A stretch of 64,000 nucleotides of DNA from NCBI RefSeq assembly GCF_030486405.1, contig NZ_CP129613.1, forward strand, positions 1,550,001-1,614,000. Reading direction: 5' to 3'. The position numbers were made by a program, and so were the translations under genes. The notes beneath the pieces were generated by a model. It had not been told where the DNA came from and searched no databases. It saw only the letters and a list, made by a program, of their open reading frames with translations. Positions within the stretch are counted from its first letter, which is position 1. Each line of letters opens with the position of its first letter. This document shows, in pieces, positions 8,868 to 15,607 of this stretch. The DNA comes from Mycolicibacterium sp. HK-90 (GTDB taxonomy: Bacteria; Actinomycetota; Actinomycetes; Mycobacteriales; Mycobacteriaceae).

Positions 8868-8996
8868 CCGCCAGCCTGTCGAACGTGAAGAAGATCGCGA
8901 CGTTTCCCAGAATTCTCGCGATTGTCTTCACGTTCGGCGCGGAGGTCGCCTAGTGGATCTGCGGGTACCCACGGTCAACATCGCCGGACGGTGGGC
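8823..8996 (+). repeat. Direct repeat, copy A (glmS tail, hairpin, hydrolase start)
   Basis: This 174-bp segment covers the last 14 codons of glmS, the intergenic hairpin and the first ~14 codons of the hydrolase gene. It recurs imperfectly at 12166-12337. In the coding part 37 of 45 bases match; from the hairpin to the end the match is higher, with one single-base gap. The two copies flank the hydrolase-araC-cynS-FNT block and point to duplication or recombination-driven insertion at the glmS 3' end. Confidence 0.88.
8880..8936. terminator. 21-bp hairpin after glmS
   Basis: The arm at 8880-8900 (CGAACGTGAAGAAGATCGCGA) pairs with 8916-8936 with 19 of 21 matches around a 15-nt loop. No U-tract follows. 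It is probably a transcript end or mRNA 3' stabiliser for glmS; a perfect version of the same hairpin lies at 12222-12278. Confidence 0.6.
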
Positions 8997-9873
8997 CCGT
9001 GGCGGGCTTGGGGCCTTTGTGTCCGACGCGGCCTTCGCGCATTTCCTACGCACCTATGAGGCCGGGATGGCGGGCCTGCCGGACTTCGACCTGTTCGACG
9101 TGCCAACGTCGTTCGGTGCGGTACGCGCCTACCGGTTCGCCGGGCCGGACAACGGCCCGCCGGCAGTCCTACTTCCCGGCCGCAACGCGTCCACACCGAT
9201 GTATGCCACCAACCTCGGGCCGTTGCTGCGGCGCCGCACCGTGTACGGCATCGATCTGCTCGGCGAGGCCGGCCTGTCGGTGCAGCACACGGTGATTCGT
9301 GGTGGCCCGGATCAGGCTCAGTGGCTTGACGAGGCGCTGGCCGGTCTCGGGCTGGATCGGGCCCATCTGCTCGGGGTGTCGGTGGGCGGCTGGACAGCCA
9401 CCAACTGTGCGGTGCACCGGCCCGCCCGGATCGCGTCGCTGACCCTGCTCGACCCGGTGTTCACCTTCACCGGTATCCCGGTCAAAGCGATACTTGCTTC
9501 GGTGGCCATGCTCGCGCCGGGCGTACCGGAGAGTTGGCGCCTTCGGGTGATGAGCTGGATATCCGGGGGCGCCGACATGGAGGCCGCCGCGGTCGAAGCC
9601 GCGCTGATCGATGCGGGGGCAAAGGATTTCACACTGCGCACGCCTGCCCCGAAACTGTTCACCGATGACCAGCTGCGCGGTCTCGATGTGCCCGTGCTGG
9701 CGCTGATCGCGGGCCGAAGCGTCATGCTCGACCCGGAGCGAGCCGCGACACGGGCACGAGAACTCTTGCCGCGCGGGCAGATCGAACTCTGGTCCGAGGC
9801 GTCTCACGCCATCAACGGCGAATACCCCGATGAGATCGCCGAGCGTGCCGGCCGCTTCTGGGATGAGGCGTGA
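8953..9873 (+). CDS. Alpha/beta hydrolase
   Basis: A 306-residue alpha/beta hydrolase starting at GTG 8953. The nucleophile elbow is GVSVGGW (about residue 142), the acid is probably in the AGRSVMLDPER segment, and the catalytic His is in SEASHAINGEYP near the C-terminus, so the triad looks intact. No signal peptide. It sits 85 bp after glmS behind a hairpin, and its first codons belong to the direct repeat whose second copy (12291 onward) is a decayed remnant of the same 5' end. Substrate unknown; general esterase or lactonase is the safest reading. Confidence 0.9.
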   Translation: MDLRVPTVNIAGRWARGGLGAFVSDAAFAHFLRTYEAGMAGLPDFDLFDVPTSFGAVRAYRFAGPDNGPPAVLLPGRNASTPMYATNLGPLLRRRTVYGIDLLGEAGLSVQHTVIRGGPDQAQWLDEALAGLGLDRAHLLGVSVGGWTATNCAVHRPARIASLTLLDPVFTFTGIPVKAILASVAMLAPGVPESWRLRVMSWISGGADMEAAAVEAALIDAGAKDFTLRTPAPKLFTDDQLRGLDVPVLALIAGRSVMLDPERAATRARELLPRGQIELWSEASHAINGEYPDEIAERAGRFWDEA

Positions 9874-9884
9874 CTGTGCAGTCT

Positions 9885-10670
9885 TCAGTCGAACCGTCGC
9901 GCCCATTCGCTCGGCGATGAACCGAACTGGCGACGGAAGGCACGGTTGAAGGTGCCGGTCTCGGTGAAGCCGCTGACTCGGCAGGCCTGGCTCACCGGAG
10001 ATCCTTGCGAAATCAGGGCACCGGCGAATTCCACGCGCCGGCGCCGGATCTCGGTAGCGGGTGAGCGACCGTCCTCGGCCAGCAACTGCTGCACCGAGCG
10101 CAGCGACAGATGCACTTCGGACGCCAGGGTGGTCGCCGTGAAGTCCGGGTCGCGGAACCGCGCACGAATGTGGGCGAGCAGGTGTGCGCGCAACTGAGCG
10201 CGGGAGGGGACAGCGGTAGCTTCGACCGCGGTCCGGACATCGAGATCTTCTGCGGTGGCATCTTCGGCCGCCACGCGTTCCGTCGCATCGCAGAAGGACA
10301 GCAGCCGTGACCCGTCGGTTCCCAGTGGACGCGCGGACCAGGTGACCGGAATCGGCTGACCGGCACGAGTGATGAACCACTCGGGATCTGATGCGACCGG
10401 TACCCGCTCATGCATGATCGGGCACGACTGCGATGGGTACCGCGACCCGTCGGGTCGCCACTCGTGCAGGGTGTCGTGGCTGGGCGCACCGATCACTTCA
10501 CCAGCAGATCTGTAGCCGAGCATGTCGAGTGCTGCTCGATTGGCCAGGACGACAGTGCCGTCAGCGCCGATCACCCACAACGGGGTTGGCGCGATATCGA
10601 TCACGGCCGACAAGGCGTCCGCACCGAGTGCGTTCATGGTGAGGCTTGTCCGCGTGCCCATTGGTCCCAC
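9885..10670 (-). CDS. PAS-sensor AraC-family transcriptional regulator
   Basis: The 261-residue protein starts at GTG 10670, with AGGAGA 6 bases upstream; ATGs at 10661 and 10637 are alternatives. Residues about 20-130 form a PAS domain (TPLWVIGADGTVVLANRAAL, LGYRSAGEVIG), and residues about 155-255 an AraC-type double HTH (LASEVHLSLRSVQQLLAEDG, then FNRAFRRQFGSSPSEW). A ligand- or redox-sensing PAS in place of the usual AraC cupin is less common. It is divergent from the cyanase gene, with 209 bp between, so cynS-FNT is its most likely target; the inducer could be cyanate. Confidence 0.9.
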   Translation of the reverse strand: MGPMGTRTSLTMNALGADALSAVIDIAPTPLWVIGADGTVVLANRAALDMLGYRSAGEVIGAPSHDTLHEWRPDGSRYPSQSCPIMHERVPVASDPEWFITRAGQPIPVTWSARPLGTDGSRLLSFCDATERVAAEDATAEDLDVRTAVEATAVPSRAQLRAHLLAHIRARFRDPDFTATTLASEVHLSLRSVQQLLAEDGRSPATEIRRRRVEFAGALISQGSPVSQACRVSGFTETGTFNRAFRRQFGSSPSEWARRFD

Positions 10671-10879
10671 CTGACTTCTCCTGAACTTGCACAGACCGTA
10701 GGGGTAAGGCGTTTCGGCGTGTTTCCCCGCCCGTTACACCCCGGTTAACCCGACGGCTATGCGCGAAATGCCGTACCAAGTGCGCCTTTTGCCATTGGCA
10801 GGGCCGTTCTGACGCGGTGACATGAAGGACAGCGGTCGACAGTGATCGCGTGACTTCGGCAACGACAAGGAGACGTCTC

Positions 10880-11317
10880 GTGACGTATACCCCTGGGACC
10901 ACAGAGATCGAAGATCGTCGCATCGAGACCGGCATCGGCTGGCAGGAGATCGCCGATCACATCGACCGGCCACTCGTCTGGACTGTCGCCGCACTCTTGG
11001 GAAGCCACCCCGTACCGCAGCAGGAAGCGGCGGCGGTCGGGGAGTTGCTCGGCCTGAGTGACGAAACCGTTGCCGCGCTGCAGCGTCAGCCATACCGGAC
11101 TGCTGATCCGTCGCTGACCACCGACCCGACGATCTACCGTTTCGTCGAACTCATCAATGTGTACGGCCCGGCGTTCAAGGCGTTGATCCACGAGGAATTC
11201 GGTGACGGGATCATGAGCGCAATCAACTGCAATGTGTCATTCGCGCGACGTCAACATCCGGACGGCGATCGTGTCGTCGTAACCATCGACGGCAAATTCC
11301 TGCCGTACCAGTGGTAG
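10880..11317 (+). CDS. cynS: Cyanate hydratase (cyanase)
   Basis: Cyanase converts cyanate and bicarbonate to ammonia and CO2, detoxifying cyanate and yielding nitrogen. I chose GTG 10880 because AAGGAG lies at 10867-10872; this gives 145 residues (E. coli CynS has 156). GTG 10850 would add ten. The N-terminal helical domain is followed by the diagnostic catalytic region TIYRFVELINVYGPAFKALI and HEEFGDGIMSAINC; the Arg (of YRF), Glu (of VELI) and Ser (of IMSAIN) match the family's catalytic trio. It lies 23 bp before an FNT-family channel gene, and the usual carbonic anhydrase partner (cynT) is absent. Confidence 0.95.
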   Translation: MTYTPGTTEIEDRRIETGIGWQEIADHIDRPLVWTVAALLGSHPVPQQEAAAVGELLGLSDETVAALQRQPYRTADPSLTTDPTIYRFVELINVYGPAFKALIHEEFGDGIMSAINCNVSFARRQHPDGDRVVVTIDGKFLPYQW

Positions 11318-11340
11318 CCGTTCAGGAAGGAAGCGTGCCC

Positions 11341-12210
11341 ATGTCCTACGTCAAGCCCCAGGAGCTCGCCACCCGGATCATCGACGCGGGCGAGTCCAAG
11401 GTCTTCATGTCAACCCGTGACACCCTGATCCGCGCGTATATGGCCGGGGCGATCCTCGCCCTGGCCGCGGCGTTCGCGGTGACGATCTCCGTCCGGACCG
11501 GTGAGCCTCTGCTGGGGGCCGTACTGTTCCCGGTCGGCTTCTGCATCCTGCATCTGCTCGGATTCGACCTGTTGACGGCCGTGTTCACCCTGGTACCGTT
11601 GGCGTGGCTCGACAAGCGTCCCGGCGTGAGTATTGCTGCGCTGCTGCGTAACTGGGGCCTGGTTTTCATCGGTAACTTCGCCGGTGCCCTCACCGTCGCG
11701 GTGTTCATGGCGATCTACTTCACCTACGGTTTCAGCGTCGAGCCAGATGCGGTCGGGCAGGCCATCGGTCAGATCGGCGAGGGCCGCACCGTGGGATACG
11801 CCGACCATGGCGCCGCGGGCATGTTGACGCTGTTCCTGCGCGGGGTGATGTGCAACTGGATGGTCTCCACCGGAGTGGTCGGGGCGATGATGTCCGACAG
11901 TCTGCCCGGCAAGGTGATCGCGATGTGGATGCCGATCACGGTGTTCTTCTATCTCGGTTTCGAGCACTCGATCGTCAACATGTTCCTGTTTCCCTCCGGG
12001 CTGATGCTCGGTGGCGATTTCACGATCGGCGACTACCTGCTGTGGAACGAGATTCCCACGGTGCTGGGCAATCTCGTCGGCGGTCTCGCGTTCGTCGGAC
12101 TGGTGATCTACGCGACCCACGGTAAGACCGCGCCGTCCCGGCCGCGGCCGACGGATCTGGTCTCTGTGGACGAGCCGGGCAACCTGGCGAAGCCGGTCAC
12201 GGTGAAATAG
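11341..12210 (+). CDS. Formate/nitrite transporter (FNT) family channel with glmS-derived C-terminal tail
   Basis: The protein has 289 residues from ATG 11341 (AGGAAGG upstream). Six hydrophobic helices and FNT signatures (GAVLFPVGFCILHLLGFDLL, LRGVMCNWMV, FEHSIVNMFLFPSG) identify a formate/nitrite-type anion channel in the inner membrane. FNT channels pass small monovalent anions such as formate, nitrite and hydrosulfide. Next to cyanase, I infer cyanate, or possibly nitrite, as the cargo. The last 14 codons (DEPGNLAKPVTVK) copy the end of glmS (DKPRNLAKSVTVE), so the stop region was probably captured from a glmS copy during the rearrangement that formed this block. Confidence 0.92.
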   Translation: MSYVKPQELATRIIDAGESKVFMSTRDTLIRAYMAGAILALAAAFAVTISVRTGEPLLGAVLFPVGFCILHLLGFDLLTAVFTLVPLAWLDKRPGVSIAALLRNWGLVFIGNFAGALTVAVFMAIYFTYGFSVEPDAVGQAIGQIGEGRTVGYADHGAAGMLTLFLRGVMCNWMVSTGVVGAMMSDSLPGKVIAMWMPITVFFYLGFEHSIVNMFLFPSGLMLGGDFTIGDYLLWNEIPTVLGNLVGGLAFVGLVIYATHGKTAPSRPRPTDLVSVDEPGNLAKPVTVK

Positions 12211-12337
12211 CGCTGTCCGCCCGAACGTGAAGACGATCGCGAAGTCTCCCGGAAACCTCGCGATCGTCTTCACGTTCGGCGCGGAGGTCGCTTAGCGGAT
12301 CTGCGAGGCCCACCGTCGACATCGCCGGGCGGCGGGC
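12166..12337 (+). repeat. Direct repeat, copy B (glmS-like tail, hairpin, decayed hydrolase start)
   Basis: This is the second copy of the segment at 8823-8996, starting in frame inside the FNT gene and running through the hairpin. It ends in a remnant of the hydrolase 5' end: TAGCGGATCTGCG here against TAGTGGATCTGCG there, so the GTG start has become GCG and a one-base gap breaks the frame. Nothing downstream of about 12340 continues the hydrolase. Confidence 0.88.
12222..12278. terminator. Perfect 21-bp hairpin after the FNT gene
   Basis: Arms at 12222-12242 and 12258-12278 are perfectly complementary (CGAACGTGAAGACGATCGCGA) around a 15-nt loop. It lies between the FNT gene and the opposite-strand PPOX gene and may end both transcripts. 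It has no U-tract, like its near-twin at 8880-8936. Confidence 0.65.
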
Positions 12338-12342
12338 CTCGG

Positions 12343-13011
12343 TCAGTACAGCTCGTTTTCGTAGTGGTCGTCGATCACCGCGTGGAGCGAGCCGGCCAGA
12401 TCACCCAGTTTCTCGGCCATCTTCGCCGCACTCTCGGTGATCGAGAGGGTGTAGAAGTCGCCGCCCAGCGTCACGGCGTCGGCCAGCCCCCGGCTGTCGC
12501 CTTCCCATAGCTTGGCCCGGATCACGGCCTTGCCGCATTGCCCGAAGACTTCGCGGATGCGCACGATGGTGGCCAGCACCGCGGGTTTGCCGTCGGCGCT
12601 GAGCATCTCGAGCAATTCGGGATCATCGGTGACGTACGCGTCCCCGTTGACCCGGATCACCTCGCGCAGGCCGGGTACGAAGAAGACCAACCCGACGGCA
12701 GGGTGTTTGGTGATGTTCTCGTGGGAGTCGGCGAGCTTGTTGCCCGGCCGGTCGGGGATGGCGAGTGTCCACGGATCGAGGATCCGCACCGAACCCGGTG
12801 GGTCTCCCCGCGGGCTCGTGTCCAACTGACCGTCGGCCCCCACCGTGGCCATGCAGAAGAACGGGCTGTGTGCGATGAACCGCGCCGAGAACTCACCGAG
12901 TTTCGGCTCCTTCTTCTCCGCGATGAACCGCTCGGGGTGCCCGACGATCTCCCTGATGCGCTCCATCGAGACGGGGGAGTACGAGTCTGCCGCTGTGCCT
13001 GTCGTTTTCAT
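12343..13011 (-). CDS. FMN-dependent PPOX-type (pyridoxamine-phosphate-oxidase-like) flavoprotein
   Basis: The 222-residue protein starts at ATG 13011. It has the split-barrel PNPOx fold: FFCMATVGADGQLDTSPRGD around residue 50, then WTLAIPDRPGNKLADSHENI and VGLVFFVPGLREVIRVNG. This resembles the mycobacterial and Deinococcus FMN-binding PPOX-type flavoproteins, whose substrates are mostly unknown. Its start is 11 bp after the stop of the ferredoxin reductase gene, so the two form an operon read from the 13979 promoter, and the reductase could supply electrons to it. The divergent TetR gene probably controls both. Confidence 0.88.
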   Translation of the reverse strand: MKTTGTAADSYSPVSMERIREIVGHPERFIAEKKEPKLGEFSARFIAHSPFFCMATVGADGQLDTSPRGDPPGSVRILDPWTLAIPDRPGNKLADSHENITKHPAVGLVFFVPGLREVIRVNGDAYVTDDPELLEMLSADGKPAVLATIVRIREVFGQCGKAVIRAKLWEGDSRGLADAVTLGGDFYTLSITESAAKMAEKLGDLAGSLHAVIDDHYENELY

Positions 13012-13022
13012 CAGCCGATCCC

Positions 13023-13979
13023 TTACACGTCGAGAACGAGCCGAGGAGTCTGCGCTCGGGACACGCAGATGTACATGCGGTCGTTGGCGGACCGCTCGGT
13101 CTCGGAGAGGATGTCGTCGCGATGGTCGGGCACACCGTCGAGGACGGCGGTCTCGCAGGAGCCACAGATACCCGATCGGCACGACGACGGCACCTTGACC
13201 CCGGCACGATCGAGCGCGGTCAGAATGCTTTGGTCCGCTTCGACATCGACGGTCTTACCCGAGGCCGCGCACACCACCTCGACCGGTTTGTCGTCGACCG
13301 GCGCCCGCTTGCGCGGCTTGAAGCGCTCAAGGTGCAGACTGTCCGCCGGCCAGTGCCCGACGGCCTCCTGCAGCGCCGACAGCAGTTCCGCGGGGCCGCA
13401 CGCATAGATCTTCACCCCCGGGCGCACCTGGGCGAAGCGTGCCCCGAGCGGGATGCGACCGCCGGCGTCGGAGGGATAGAAGCGCACCCGCGATCCGTAT
13501 GAGCGGAGTTCGTCGGAGAACGGCATCGAGGCGGCGGTGTGACCGGCGTAGAGCAGTTCCCAATCCAGGCCCCACGTTTCGGCTTGACGGATCATCGGAA
13601 GGATGGGCGTGATCCCGATGCCGCCGGCCACGAAGACATATGAGTCTGCCCGCTGCAGCTGGAAGGTGTTGCGCACTCCGGCGACCCTGAGTCGTTGACC
13701 CGGCCGCAGAAACGCGTGCACATACTCGGAGCCGCCGCGGCTGGTGCGTTCCCGCCGAACCCCGATGCGGTAGTACGACCGCTCACCGACCGGACCGCAC
13801 AACGAGTACTGGCGCTGGATGCCGGTCGGCAGGACCAGATCGATGTGTGCACCGGGCTCCCAGTCCGGCAGCGACTCACCGGAACAGGGCTGCAGGTGCA
13901 CCGACACCACACCATCGGCTTCCCACCGCAGCTGTCGTACGGCGACGCCGATCCCGTCGGCCGTCACTTCGTTTCCCAC
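13023..13979 (-). CDS. Phthalate-dioxygenase-reductase-type oxidoreductase (FMN, NAD, C-terminal [2Fe-2S])
   Basis: The 318-residue single-chain reductase starts at GTG 13979, with GGAGG six bases upstream. The order of domains is flavin (RQYSLCGP about residue 57), NAD(P)-binding (VAGGIGITP, YACGPAELL) and a plant-type ferredoxin at the C-terminus (Cys in SCRSGICGSCETAV plus a later Cys in YICVSR). This class passes electrons from NADH to Rieske oxygenases, but no oxygenase gene is adjacent, so the partner is elsewhere or is the co-transcribed PPOX flavoprotein. Two operator-like inverted repeats lie just upstream. Confidence 0.93.
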   Translation of the reverse strand: MGNEVTADGIGVAVRQLRWEADGVVSVHLQPCSGESLPDWEPGAHIDLVLPTGIQRQYSLCGPVGERSYYRIGVRRERTSRGGSEYVHAFLRPGQRLRVAGVRNTFQLQRADSYVFVAGGIGITPILPMIRQAETWGLDWELLYAGHTAASMPFSDELRSYGSRVRFYPSDAGGRIPLGARFAQVRPGVKIYACGPAELLSALQEAVGHWPADSLHLERFKPRKRAPVDDKPVEVVCAASGKTVDVEADQSILTALDRAGVKVPSSCRSGICGSCETAVLDGVPDHRDDILSETERSANDRMYICVSRAQTPRLVLDV

Positions 13980-13991
13980 GTCACACCTCCA

Positions 13992-14039
13992 ATTAACAAT
14001 GTTAATCGCAGGTCAGAGCGTACTGATAACGTTGTTAAC
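13992..14039. promoter_or_regulatory. Twin TetR-type operator (ATTAAC/GTTAAT)
   Basis: Two inverted repeats, ATTAAC-AAT-GTTAAT at 13992-14006 and GATAAC-GTT-GTTAAC at 14025-14039, are centred 33 bp (three helical turns) apart. They fill the gap between the divergent reductase and TetR genes. The second touches the TetR start, so the TetR protein probably represses both directions. Confidence 0.7.
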
Positions 14040-14690
14040 GTGTCAACCGCCTCGACCGGACGTGACCGTGTGACGTTGGCGAACCTGTCGGTGGACCGGG
14101 TGGTCGGGGAGGCGCTGGCGCTGGTCGGCGAGGGCGGGCTCGAATCGCTGACGATGCGACGACTGGCGGACCGGCTACGTGCCCACCTCCCGACGATCTA
14201 CCGGCTGGTCGACGGCAAGGACGCCCTGATCGACGAGATGGCCGAGACGATTCTGGCGAAGGCGCTCGAGAACTCCCGCACCGATCTCCCGGAGTGGGCC
14301 GATCGCGCCAAAAGCCTTGCCGTGGGCCTGCGTTCGGCCCTACTGGCGCAGCGGGACGGAGCTCGGATCGTCGGTGGCAACTACGCTGCCAAGCGGGCCA
14401 ACCTCACCTTCGTCGACACCCTCGTCGGCTGCATCCAGGCCGGTGGCCTGACTCGTGAACGTGCGTTGTGGGCGGCGAGCTCGTTGTTCTGCTACGTGCT
14501 CGGTGAAGTCCTTGAGCAACAGGGCGCCGGTGGTGGTGAGCTGGAGACCCTCGAAGACGTGCTCGAAGTCGGCGACTATCCCCACCTGGCCTCCAGCCCC
14601 GTCGAGCAACTGCTCGACTTCGACGGGCGATTCGACTTCGGGCTGAACCTGCTGATCTCGGGCATGCGCTCGGGTGAGGGCGGCGCCTGA
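14040..14690 (+). CDS. TetR-family transcriptional repressor
   Basis: The protein has 216 residues if GTG 14040 is used; GTG 14070 would give 206 and is an alternative. The N-terminal HTH is clear: ALALVGEGGLESLTMRRLAD followed by LRAHLPTIYRLVDGKDALID. The C-terminal half resembles the TetR-C ligand-binding domain (class of TetR itself). The first candidate start abuts the operator, so its mRNA may be leaderless. It probably represses the divergent reductase-PPOX operon. Its last 115 bases overlap the end of the convergent EamA gene. Confidence 0.88.
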   Translation: MSTASTGRDRVTLANLSVDRVVGEALALVGEGGLESLTMRRLADRLRAHLPTIYRLVDGKDALIDEMAETILAKALENSRTDLPEWADRAKSLAVGLRSALLAQRDGARIVGGNYAAKRANLTFVDTLVGCIQAGGLTRERALWAASSLFCYVLGEVLEQQGAGGGELETLEDVLEVGDYPHLASSPVEQLLDFDGRFDFGLNLLISGMRSGEGGA

Positions 14691-15559
14691 ACGTTGGCGC
14701 CGGAGTCGCGCAGGCCCAGTGCCAGGCCGCACGCGATCAGGCCGATGCCGGCCCATACCGCAGCCGCGGGCAATGCACCGGTGACCGGTATGCCGATCAG
14801 GGCGGCCGCCACCGGTGCCACGCCTGTCAGCAACCCGGCCGGTCCGGCGCCGAGCCGGCGCACGCACGTGTACCAGAGAATGAACGCCACCGCCGTGACA
14901 CAGACGGCCAGGTAGCCGATCGCCAGGATCTCACCGGCGTCGAAAGCGCTTGCCGCGCGCCATCCTTCGGTGCTGAGCGCGAGTGCGCCGAAGATCACCG
15001 CGGCCAACCAGGTGGTGTGCACCGATACCCCGGCCGGTCCGTGCGAGGCCAACACCGGTACGGCCAGGAGCGTGAAGCCGGCCTCGCAGCCGAACACCAC
15101 CAGCGCCCAGAACAGGCCCACGGCGTCGGCCTGGCCGAGGCCTTCCACCACGACCGCCCCGACGCTCACCATCACGGCCGCGGCCAGAACCCGGGTTCGG
15201 ACCCGGCGCCCTTCCAGTAGCGGTCCGGCCACGGCCAGGGCGACCGGCACGCAGGCCACCGCCACGGCCAGGACCGCCGGCTCGGCGTGCCGCGAACCAC
15301 GCACCAGGGCCACGTTGAACAGCACCAGACCACTCGCGGTCACGCTCAGCAGCCAGAACCACTCGGCGCCACGGGGGCGGCGCAGGGGCCGGCCGGTCAG
15401 CCGGATCCAGGCGAGCAACAGCCCGCAGGCGATCGCGTAGCGCAGGGCCTGCGCCGTGTACAGCGGTGCGTCGGCGAGTGCGCCCGAGACGGCCACGCTG
15501 CCGCCGACGAACACCATGCCGAGGGCGCCGGACAAGCCGGCACGGGTGGGGCTGGACAT
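14576..15559 (-). CDS. EamA/DMT-family transporter
   Basis: The 327-residue protein starts at ATG 15559. Ten hydrophobic helices in two EamA halves are visible (for example LSGALGMVFVGGSVAVSGAL, PVALAVAGPLLEG, VAFILWYTCVRRLGAGPAGL). DMT transporters export amino acids or metabolites; the cargo is unknown. It is divergent from a MocR-type regulator, a common pairing. After the last helix the frame runs on for about 35 polar residues that overlap the TetR gene by 115 bp. This tail probably reflects a lost earlier stop codon. Confidence 0.9.
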   Translation of the reverse strand: MSSPTRAGLSGALGMVFVGGSVAVSGALADAPLYTAQALRYAIACGLLLAWIRLTGRPLRRPRGAEWFWLLSVTASGLVLFNVALVRGSRHAEPAVLAVAVACVPVALAVAGPLLEGRRVRTRVLAAAVMVSVGAVVVEGLGQADAVGLFWALVVFGCEAGFTLLAVPVLASHGPAGVSVHTTWLAAVIFGALALSTEGWRAASAFDAGEILAIGYLAVCVTAVAFILWYTCVRRLGAGPAGLLTGVAPVAAALIGIPVTGALPAAAVWAGIGLIACGLALGLRDSGANVQAPPSPERMPEISRFSPKSNRPSKSSSCSTGLEARWG

Positions 15560-15580
15560 ACTCCCATGCTGGAGCCAACA

Positions 15581-15600
15581 TGGTCCGATAAATAGAACCA
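15581..15600. promoter_or_regulatory. Inverted repeat in EamA/MocR divergent promoter
   Basis: TGGTCC-N8-GAACCA (one mismatch between the arms) lies 21 bp upstream of the EamA start and 8 bp upstream of the MocR start. Its position fits a MocR binding site controlling both genes. Inference only. Confidence 0.45.
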
Positions 15601-15607
15601 AGTCTGG

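Noticed and set aside
8823..12337. Insertion-sequence or transposon with terminal repeats
   Set aside because: The repeats are direct, 80-90% identical and made of glmS and hydrolase sequence. No transposase, integrase or inverted ends lie inside.
13695..14039. Extended N-terminus for the TetR gene at 14040
   Set aside because: The upstream in-frame reading runs antisense through the reductase gene and across the operator region.
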